From positions 196,991 through 260,990 of the forward strand of contig NW_005434615.1 of NCBI RefSeq assembly GCF_000315625.1: a stretch of DNA of 64,000 nt. Direction: 5' to 3'. Each line of letters opens with the position of its first letter. Positions within the stretch are counted from its first letter, which is position 1. Under the pieces are notes generated by a model, which made no database searches, had not been told where the DNA came from, and saw only the letters and a program-made list of their open reading frames with translations. The position numbers and the translations under genes were made by a program. Source of the stretch: Guillardia theta CCMP2712. Lineage: Eukaryota > Cryptophyceae > Pyrenomonadales > Geminigeraceae. Of this stretch, positions 56,864 through 64,000 are shown piece by piece.

Positions 56864-59800
56864 ATGTCGGGACTCATGAAGAACCCCAAAGTTGCTGTTT
56901 TGTTTTCGTTCCTTGTGCAAATGATGTTTGAACAATCTTGTTCGAGAACTAGCGCTCGTATCATGGAAGATCCCTCTGCCGAAATGGGTCATTCCAACTT
57001 GTTGTTGAGGGCGATGAACAGCACGATACATGTTCTCGAAGAGGCTGCAGGCATAGGCGGAGTGGCAGGGATGGCTCTCACCAATCAGCCTGTCGTGAGA
57101 GTGAGAGGTGAACTCGATCGTGTGTACGTTTCGTTCGGAAACAACCCCGGCTGTGGCACTTTGCTAGGTACGACTGTCGCAACAGTGAAGAACGGCCTTG
57201 CGGTCTTCACAGATGTTGGTATATCGCAACCAGGAGTTGGATACACCTTGAAGTTCTGCGCTGGAAATTGTGTCTCTATGAATGGAACTTACACGCACAT
57301 CTTGCTCTCAAACCCGTTCGATGTTCTCTATGGAAGGTTGCTAGGGGTTGACAACATTGAAACCCTCCAAGTTGACCAGTTGTTCCAATTCTCGGTCCTC
57401 GTTCAGAGGAACGTAGAAGTATCTGGCGTGTATTATTGGGATACAGCACAAGATTATGATTTCGGGATTCATGCTATGCTATGGGGTGACGGGAAACTGG
57501 TGGGGGATACGGTGATTTGGCCGGTAGATGGCAAGGCGACCTTCAGAAATTTGAGCTTGCAAACGAGTACAAGGGACACCCAGTTCCAAATCAAACTTTT
57601 CACTTGTTATGGCAGAGCAGAGATCTCATGTACGGATTCCCTCATGAGCACCTTCACCAACTCGTTCTCGGTGTTGCCCGGTAGAGGGGTTGGGATCACA
57701 GTGATCACTTTGCCAACTTTGAACATGAGCGTTGCCGGATTGGCGTTGGGCAGCGTCTGCTCCTACAAAGTTGGGTCCAGGTGTCTGAAGAGAACTTCGA
57801 TCCTTCCGCCGACAGTCGCACTCGTCGATGTCTACGGGAACTATGCTGACGGGAACGATTTCTTTGTTTGCGCTCAAGTCCATCAGCAGCTCTCTGTGAA
57901 CGAGACCATTGGTGTAGAAGCGCAAGGGGTGTTGCTCAAGTTCGTAGAACGTGGAGTAGCTTCTTTCGACTCAGTGATTGTTCGGTCTTCCGGCAATGAT
58001 TTTGTTCTTTTCTTTCGCATCTACGAGGTCTCGGAGCTGCTTCCGAACTGCTCAAATCCCAGCTTTGCTAGCACGACGTCCGAGAGGTTCAGCATACTCG
58101 CTGCAGAGGTCAGTCAGCTCAAGGTCGTCGAGCAGCCTGCTGGAGCGATCGTAGCAAAGTCAACGTCCAACGTCAGGGTCAGCGTTGCCTTTCAAGATAG
58201 TTTCGGAAACATCATCACCAATGCTCAAGGGTTGACTGTCTCTGCGGAGATCGGCCGGTTTCAGGGTACTTGCAGCTCATACAGCACATGCCCATCGAAT
58301 GGCACTTTCATTCAGAATGGTCTTTCTACAGACGGAATTGTCACGTTTGCAAGTATAAGGTTGTCAACGGTTGGAACGTATCAGCTCAAATTTTTCTCCA
58401 TGTCCCTTTCTGCTCTAACCACCAATTTTGAAATAGTAAGCAGCACTGCGTACATTATCGCGATGTCGACCAGCCCCACCGATTCTTCATGCTCGTGGAA
58501 ATCAGGCTCTACGGGAGATGTCCAATGCACTTTTGGAGGAATTTTGATTCCTCAACCGGCTTTCATGATCTATGATCAGTTTGGGAATGTTGCTAACGCA
58601 GATAGCAATGTGTATGAGCTCTCTGTCGTCGGAACCGGAGCAAACAGCCCAAGCCTGATTTGCGACGACTCGTTCCCTGCCAACCAGAACTGCAGGGCCT
58701 CCAGTGTGGGTGGGATCGTGAAATTCACGGACGTGCGGGTGGACCAGACTAGCTCCCAGCTGCAGCTGCTCCTCTCTTTGCCGAACTGTTACGCTCTGAC
58801 GAGGTGTGATGACCCCAGCAAGTTCATCAGCACAGCAGAGACAGACCCCTTCAACGTGTACGCCATCCGTGACATCGTCCTCAACTCCAACGTGTGGGGG
58901 ATTGTAGCCGGCTGCCCGTCGCAGACTGGAATCCTGCTCAGAACCTTCGGGTACCTAGAAAACACGGGCAAGAACGTTTTCATCCCTGTCAACGGAGGGA
59001 ACGTCGTCGTCTCCCTCTTCGTCTGCGGGGTACAGTACGATGACTTTCAGCTCTCATCTCCCGTGCAGGTCGTCGAGCAGTACACTGGAGCCTTCAGGCA
59101 GACGACCGAGGTCATCAATGGGAAGAGCGTCTTCAACAAGGAGATTCCTGTCGTCGGGGTGCCTTACTACGCCTACTTCTGCAGCGCCGTTCTCCCTCCT
59201 TGCACGACTTCCTCCTGGATCGTTTCTGCCGACAAGGGAAGCTGCAACATCACGAGACTGAGCGCTGCCGGCCGCTTCGTCCTCATCTGCGGAGTTGAGA
59301 GCGCACCCAGCAAGATCAGTTTGAGTGCTATGAGGTGGTTCCATCCCAAGAACGCTTCTTGGACACAGGGCACTAGCGCCAACCTCACGCTCAGCCCCAT
59401 CTCCCGAGCATGCGACACTAGCAGCGGCTCCAGTGAGCTGTGGGGCCAGTCCTCAGCCAAGTTCGTTGACGGCATCGCCTCCTTCGGCAACCTCAGGATG
59501 AACATCTCCGGCCTGCACACCCTTCGCTTCCTGATCCAGTTCGACGGCTCCACGGAGACATTCGTGCGCGAGGGTTCGCTGAACGTCTCCGTTGGCGCTG
59601 CATGGGACCTCAACGTCATCCGCCAGCCCTCGCAGATGGTCGTCGGGCAATTCTCGTCCCCCACGTTCGTCCTCCTACTCCTCAACCTCCAGGGCGACGT
59701 AGTGAGGGGGTGGAGCTGCGATGGCCTGTCGTGTTCCATCCCCGGGCCCAGCAAGCACCACGTGCAAGTCACACTGGTTGCACTCAACGGCTCAGTCCCG

Positions 59801-62800
59801 GCATACAAGACGATCTCGCAGGAGACTGTGCTTGGGTTGGAGTTTTCCTTCAACTTTACCACCCCCGGCTACTACTCCCTACTCTTCACATACTCGTCCG
59901 CGGACCTCTGCATTGCCAACTCCCAGCTGACGGCCACCAGCGATGTGTTCGTGGTCGAGGCTGGCTTACCTGCCTCCATCGTCTTCGTCCAACAGCCTAC
60001 GCCGGGTTCGCTCGGGGCGGGAGATTCTTTCAGCCTGTCGTTCGCGGTCAGAGACTCGTTCAACAACACAGTCTCCACCTCCCAGGCGATCGCCGTTGCC
60101 GTTGCAGAGTCGACTGACGTCTACTTGTACAGTCGGTGCGATCAGCAGGCATTCCAGCTCAATGGGTGCGAAGATCTGAAGATGACAAGCATCCAGATGA
60201 CGAGTGTAGTCCAGAATCTGACTTTCACCATCGTCAGGCCTGGGGTGTGGAGTGTGAGCCTCGCTCTTGCCAGCGCTCTCAAGTTCAGCTCCTTCCCTGT
60301 TGTCGTCAACCAACCTGTGTTCAACGAGCAGACGAGGTTCCTTGATGTGGGGAAGACAGTCCCTTCTGCCCAGGCTGGAGACGAGCTGAGCCCGCCGGTG
60401 ACGTTGGCCTTTCAAGATGTGTTTGGCAATCAGCTGAGAACTTCAAGCATGCAAGTTCAGCTCATCAACCTCGAGGCTTTTCTCGAGGGTCAACTCGTCT
60501 ACGGTCCCTACAACATCTCAGGCATCGACCAGAACTTTGTCGTCCAGGGTCTCCGACTGTTTCAGTTCCAGCCTGCCCTCAAGGTCCGCTCGTCCAACTG
60601 TAGCGTTACCGTCTCCTTGTTCTTCTCTGCCACCCTCGTGCATCCCGGCGGGTCCTCAAGCGTTTCAGGGTCGGCGAGGGCCGCACTGAGGCCTCGAGAC
60701 GTCTCCAACATCCTTTTCTTCTTCACGTCCTACCAGCCCATCGCCGGCGTGAATTTCTGGGACCCACCAAGTGCCCAGCTGGCGGACGATTACGGGAACC
60801 TGATCTGCAACCATGGTGTTGCCGGCGTGTCTGTCCAGCTCTCCATCTGCAGCCTTGCCAACCTCTGCGATACTCTTCTCAACAACTACCCGCTGCTGCA
60901 GGGAAGTCTCGCCGTCTTTCCCAACGTCTCGGCATCGCGTGTAGGGGAGCAGCAGCTCGTCGTGCGCTACCTTGTCAACGGGCTCGTGACCTACGAGCGA
61001 CGGTCTCAGCCCTTCGAGGTCACCAGCGCTGCGGCTGTCAACGGCTCCTTCCTCCGCCAGCCGACAGCAGCGCTGGAGAGCGAGAGTATCGCGACAGAGA
61101 GTGGGAGAGCCGGTTGTGAGCCTTGCAGGGTCCACCAGGGCCTCCTCCTTGAGGTTCTTGACAAGTTTGGGAACCTTGTCACGAGCCCAGTCGAGGTCGG
61201 CCTGTCAGTTATATACTGTCCAGGTCTGTCAATCATGGGAGATACCAAGGCCTTCTCAGTCGAGGGGATCGTTAAGTTCGAAGAGGTCGTGTTGGTCAAG
61301 TCCTCCTCATCATCATCCTCACCTTCGTCCTCGTACAGTTGCGCGATTGTTGCGACGTTTGAAGGGGGGGCGATCGAGTCCAACACATTTCCTTTCCGAG
61401 GGATACAGTCGCTGCAGTTTGTGTCCCCGCCTGTGCAGACTCTTGTGAGAAGCCGAGTGCAAGGAGGAAACGTGTCGGTCAGGATGATAGACGATGACGG
61501 GATCGTTGTCAATTCCACGTCCTTACAAGTCAACGTGACTCTGGACGACTTGGCTTGCGACTGCTCTGCTGATTGCGCCGGGAGCTCGTTGGTGAAAAGT
61601 GTCTTCGCCTTCCCATGCATTCTTGCGCCACGCGCTTCGGGAGTTTATTCTTTGACAGCCAAGTTAGTGTCAAAGTACAAACAGCTACAAGTGACAACGT
61701 CCTTGACTGTCTTGACTGACCCTCCTTTCAAGATGACTGTCAGCCCAGTGTCAGATCATCCGGCACAGGCAAACTCAGTCCTCAGCTTCTACGTGCTTCT
61801 TACAGACGTATACGGCAACCGTGTGGTTCCCTTCCCCTCCAATCAAGTAGTCAAAATGAGCATCGTCGCAGATCAGTCACAAATCAGCAGCACAGACCTT
61901 CAAGATGGCAGGAGGAGGATTTCAATTCCTTCCCCATCTTCATCAGGATCTTACGTGACCAGTTTCTCCCTCCTTGGCTCAAACATACAACCTGTCTCCG
62001 TCACCTTCACAGTCACTCATGCCCCCTTGCACTCTGTTCAGATCATTTCGTATTCTTCCTATGCCCTTCAGGACCAACCACTACAGCCTGACCCCCTTCT
62101 GCAGCTGCTCGACTCGTACAACAACCCGTTCACTTCCTCAGGTTTCAACTTGACTGTGAAAGCTGCTCTCAACTTCTACTACCGGAGGCTTGATGTCGAC
62201 CAGAACGGCTTTTTGCAGCTCCGCAACTTCACCTTTACCACCTCCGGCCAGACTACGATCAACATCACGGTGATTGACACCCTGGCTGATCGCTCAGTTC
62301 AGAACTCCTCCGGTTCTATCTCAGTTCTCGACCTCGAGACCTTGCTGTCACTCCCTGTTCGATCCAGCACTGCAGGTGATTCTTATCTTAACCTATCAGG
62401 ACCTCTACAGCTCCTTCCTCTCATCGAAACCTTCAAAATCGGTCCCTCTCCTCCCTCCCTCTTGCTCAGGAGCGTTGTCATCTCCACGGGAGTGCAGGGG
62501 GGTCAGACGATCGTGAAGGAGGAGATCGCGCTGAATGGTTCTCAAGTCAACCTTCACTCCTCTCTCCATCACCTCAACACCACAGGCATGTTCTCAGCTC
62601 GACTTGTCTTCTTGGTGATCTCAGCCCACCCTCTGTCCCTCTCGGGCCCATCCTCCCTCTTCCAGGTCAGGGCTGGGCCTCCCAATGCCTTGATCATTCT
62701 GCAAGAGCCGAGTGATCAAATAGCGCTTCATGGTTGCCAAGAGAACTTCCCTTGCCCCCTCCCGTTCAACTTCTCTTTCCCTCCGCTTCCTGTACAGCCT

Positions 62801-64000
62801 GTCATCCGAGTGGCAGACAGGTTTGACAACGGAGTTCCTGACGTGACGGTGAATGCCTCGATCGTCGACCTCTACAACCAGACATACGAAGGGTGCTGGT
62901 TCTCAGTCTCTACGGCGGGCCCGCAAGGCGAAGCTCGCTTCAGGAATGTAACAGCCATCCTGCCACCAGACGGCCCGTTCCCTTACTTTCAAGTTGTCTT
63001 CGCCGTCGATGGGATGCAGAAGCTGTCCAAGGTTTATTCGATCATCTCCGATTACCTCCTCATCGTTGAGGCTCCTAGTTCTCCGCCGTCGTCAGTGGTA
63101 GCCGGACAGAGTCTGACTGTCACAGTTGGGCTCAGTGACTCCTCCTCCTCCACTCTCCACGTCGGCTCTCCGCTCTCATTGAGGTTCAGCGACGGGTTGT
63201 ACACTCAGGACGAGTACAAGGCTTTCTTCACTCAAGGAGTCGCCTCGCGAACAGACGTGAAAGTCACTAGGACCTCAACCAACATGAGTCTTTTCATCCA
63301 GTACCTCGCGGTCACGAGGCAGATTGGCCCGTTCGTCGTTACCGCTGCCTCCTACGATCACATCACCATCCTGCAACAGCCAGCTACAGTCTTTATGGTC
63401 GACCAGCCCTCCCCGACTCCAGTACTCCTGGCACTGTACGATGCTTACAACAACCTTGTGGACGGAACGTTTTCTATCTCAGCCAAGTCGTCACTGACCT
63501 GGACCAACTCCCTCCAATCCTGCCAGGACTTGACCTGCTCCCTCACGACCTCAGGAGGGAGGGCAAGCTTCTTAGGCTTCCGCTTCCTCACTCTATCCTC
63601 TCAGTCTTTCTTGACCTTGTCCATCGGCCAAGTGTCTGTGACAAGCAGCCCGTTCTCAGTGATCGCCGGTCCGCCAGATGCTGTGCGAAGCTCCTTCACG
63701 GGCATTCCCAGCACGTCCTCTGCTGCCGGAGCGATCCTGTCGGGGATCGTGTGTAACGTCAAAGACTCGAGAGCCTCTAGTGTGACGGTGGTGGCGGCAG
63801 GCAGTGCTGTGAGTGGAGGGAAGGAGTACGTCGTTCTGCCGCAGGCTGCCAGCTCGGAAGATGGGTTCTACGTCAACATGACTATCAAGATCCTGTCGGG
63901 GTCAGGAGCGAATCAAAAGGCGACGATCGTGTCGTACAGTGGGAAGTCGAGGACGGCTGCCGTTCTCTTTGATCGAGCTGCTGGTCCTGGTTCACAGTTT
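56864..64000 (+). CDS. giant secreted Ig-like/filamin-like repeat protein, truncated by window end
   Basis: From ATG 56864 one frame runs without a stop or intron to the last base (2,379 codons) and continues beyond. The N-terminus is a signal peptide (KVAVLFSFLVQMMFEQSCS). The body is a chain of beta-sandwich repeats, each with the D-x-(F/Y)-(G/N)-N turn typical of bacterial Ig-like (Big/invasin-type) and filamin-like repeats: VDVYGN (~57835), QDSFGN (~58195), YDQFGN (~58574), RDSFNN (~60054), QDVFGN (~60416), DDYGN (~60788), LDKFGN (~61160), TDVYGN (~61806), LDSYNN (~62111), ADRFDN (~62816), YDAYNN (~63439). Clean neighbours are spaced 362-379 nt, i.e. 121-126 residues per repeat. Many N-x-S/T sequons and paired Cys support extracellular location. 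Adhesion or surface-coat function is inference. Confidence 0.85.
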   Translation, partial: MSGLMKNPKVAVLFSFLVQMMFEQSCSRTSARIMEDPSAEMGHSNLLLRAMNSTIHVLEEAAGIGGVAGMALTNQPVVRVRGELDRVYVSFGNNPGCGTLLGTTVATVKNGLAVFTDVGISQPGVGYTLKFCAGNCVSMNGTYTHILLSNPFDVLYGRLLGVDNIETLQVDQLFQFSVLVQRNVEVSGVYYWDTAQDYDFGIHAMLWGDGKLVGDTVIWPVDGKATFRNLSLQTSTRDTQFQIKLFTCYGRAEISCTDSLMSTFTNSFSVLPGRGVGITVITLPTLNMSVAGLALGSVCSYKVGSRCLKRTSILPPTVALVDVYGNYADGNDFFVCAQVHQQLSVNETIGVEAQGVLLKFVERGVASFDSVIVRSSGNDFVLFFRIYEVSELLPNCSNPSFASTTSERFSILAAEVSQLKVVEQPAGAIVAKSTSNVRVSVAFQDSFGNIITNAQGLTVSAEIGRFQGTCSSYSTCPSNGTFIQNGLSTDGIVTFASIRLSTVGTYQLKFFSMSLSALTTNFEIVSSTAYIIAMSTSPTDSSCSWKSGSTGDVQCTFGGILIPQPAFMIYDQFGNVANADSNVYELSVVGTGANSPSLICDDSFPANQNCRASSVGGIVKFTDVRVDQTSSQLQLLLSLPNCYALTRCDDPSKFISTAETDPFNVYAIRDIVLNSNVWGIVAGCPSQTGILLRTFGYLENTGKNVFIPVNGGNVVVSLFVCGVQYDDFQLSSPVQVVEQYTGAFRQTTEVINGKSVFNKEIPVVGVPYYAYFCSAVLPPCTTSSWIVSADKGSCNITRLSAAGRFVLICGVESAPSKISLSAMRWFHPKNASWTQGTSANLTLSPISRACDTSSGSSELWGQSSAKFVDGIASFGNLRMNISGLHTLRFLIQFDGSTETFVREGSLNVSVGAAWDLNVIRQPSQMVVGQFSSPTFVLLLLNLQGDVVRGWSCDGLSCSIPGPSKHHVQVTLVALNGSVPAYKTISQETVLGLEFSFNFTTPGYYSLLFTYSSADLCIANSQLTATSDVFVVEAGLPASIVFVQQPTPGSLGAGDSFSLSFAVRDSFNNTVSTSQAIAVAVAESTDVYLYSRCDQQAFQLNGCEDLKMTSIQMTSVVQNLTFTIVRPGVWSVSLALASALKFSSFPVVVNQPVFNEQTRFLDVGKTVPSAQAGDELSPPVTLAFQDVFGNQLRTSSMQVQLINLEAFLEGQLVYGPYNISGIDQNFVVQGLRLFQFQPALKVRSSNCSVTVSLFFSATLVHPGGSSSVSGSARAALRPRDVSNILFFFTSYQPIAGVNFWDPPSAQLADDYGNLICNHGVAGVSVQLSICSLANLCDTLLNNYPLLQGSLAVFPNVSASRVGEQQLVVRYLVNGLVTYERRSQPFEVTSAAAVNGSFLRQPTAALESESIATESGRAGCEPCRVHQGLLLEVLDKFGNLVTSPVEVGLSVIYCPGLSIMGDTKAFSVEGIVKFEEVVLVKSSSSSSSPSSSYSCAIVATFEGGAIESNTFPFRGIQSLQFVSPPVQTLVRSRVQGGNVSVRMIDDDGIVVNSTSLQVNVTLDDLACDCSADCAGSSLVKSVFAFPCILAPRASGVYSLTAKLVSKYKQLQVTTSLTVLTDPPFKMTVSPVSDHPAQANSVLSFYVLLTDVYGNRVVPFPSNQVVKMSIVADQSQISSTDLQDGRRRISIPSPSSSGSYVTSFSLLGSNIQPVSVTFTVTHAPLHSVQIISYSSYALQDQPLQPDPLLQLLDSYNNPFTSSGFNLTVKAALNFYYRRLDVDQNGFLQLRNFTFTTSGQTTINITVIDTLADRSVQNSSGSISVLDLETLLSLPVRSSTAGDSYLNLSGPLQLLPLIETFKIGPSPPSLLLRSVVISTGVQGGQTIVKEEIALNGSQVNLHSSLHHLNTTGMFSARLVFLVISAHPLSLSGPSSLFQVRAGPPNALIILQEPSDQIALHGCQENFPCPLPFNFSFPPLPVQPVIRVADRFDNGVPDVTVNASIVDLYNQTYEGCWFSVSTAGPQGEARFRNVTAILPPDGPFPYFQVVFAVDGMQKLSKVYSIISDYLLIVEAPSSPPSSVVAGQSLTVTVGLSDSSSSTLHVGSPLSLRFSDGLYTQDEYKAFFTQGVASRTDVKVTRTSTNMSLFIQYLAVTRQIGPFVVTAASYDHITILQQPATVFMVDQPSPTPVLLALYDAYNNLVDGTFSISAKSSLTWTNSLQSCQDLTCSLTTSGGRASFLGFRFLTLSSQSFLTLSIGQVSVTSSPFSVIAGPPDAVRSSFTGIPSTSSAAGAILSGIVCNVKDSRASSVTVVAAGSAVSGGKEYVVLPQAASSEDGFYVNMTIKILSGSGANQKATIVSYSGKSRTAAVLFDRAAGPGSQF

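Noticed and set aside
1-64000. CRISPR arrays, bacterial operons, rRNA or transposase genes
   Set aside because: None seen: no regularly spaced direct repeats with unique spacers, no transposase or reverse-transcriptase motifs, and gene structure is eukaryotic throughout.

Overview
This is a 64 kb piece of a eukaryotic nuclear genome with many short spliceosomal introns (mostly about 45-120 nt, GT-AG with an occasional GC-AG). Genes are tightly packed on both strands and separated by low-complexity or G/C-run-rich spacers. Two clues point to a flagellated alga with a secondary, red-derived plastid. The thylakoid-type cyclophilin at 39.4-40.8 kb starts with a signal peptide followed directly by a Phe-led transit peptide (C-S-A|F) and then a twin-arginine lumen signal, and there are flagellar/basal-body type genes (STPG repeats, CEP164-like WW domain). 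A cryptophyte such as Guillardia is the best guess, but this is inference from style, not a match. Two runs of N (12025-12124, 33058-33565) are assembly gaps.

Layout. 0-6 kb: a multi-exon ELAPOR/EIG121-like receptor. 6.6-7.2 kb: a small protein with an N-terminal hydrophobic leader. 7.5-8.6 kb (-): an STPG/ODF3-type axonemal repeat protein. 9.8-11.3 kb: a WBP2-like GRAM protein. 11.8-13.9 kb (-): a TIA1/PUB1-like three-RRM protein. 14.9-17.3 kb: a PDE12-like 2',5'-phosphodiesterase. 17.5-18.8 kb (-): an MFS transporter. 19.9-21.5 kb: a mitochondrial PEPCK-like pseudoenzyme. 21.9-23.5 kb: two small secreted proteins (Cys-rich; PA domain). 24.4-26.1 kb: uncertain ORFs. 27.2-29.8 kb: a basic coiled-coil protein and a CEP164-like WW protein. 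29.9-30.8 kb: a proline-rich minisatellite ORF. 31.4-34.7 kb: an Rsm22/METTL17-like mitoribosome factor. 34.8-35.8 kb (-): cytosolic cyclophilin. 37.7-39.2 kb: a SirB1/transglutaminase-like protein with an LYR-like start. 39.4-40.8 kb (-): lumenal cyclophilin, head-to-head with the GPI8 transamidase subunit at 40.9-43.2 kb. 43.8-48.1 kb: a membrane-Sec14 fusion. 48.5-51.1 kb: a CLC transporter. 51.1-52.1 kb (-): a nucleolar-style C2H2 protein. 53.6-54.1 kb: a Pro/Gln/Ala repeat protein. 54.4-56.5 kb (-): an RNase III/dsRBD protein. 56.9 kb to the edge: a giant secreted Ig-like repeat protein with no intron.

The genes do not form one pathway. They mix housekeeping mitochondrial, plastid, secretory, RNA and flagellar functions, as expected for a compact nuclear region. 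The least explained material is (i) the spacers punctuated by GGGTAGGG/CCCTACCC, two of which share a composite layout with GACTC clusters and very GC-rich palindromic boxes, (ii) the PEPCK-like pseudoenzyme, (iii) the giant repeat protein, and (iv) the RNase III protein with a substituted catalytic position. Exon boundaries were placed by eye from splice signals and protein-family continuity, so gene ends are better supported than every internal junction.
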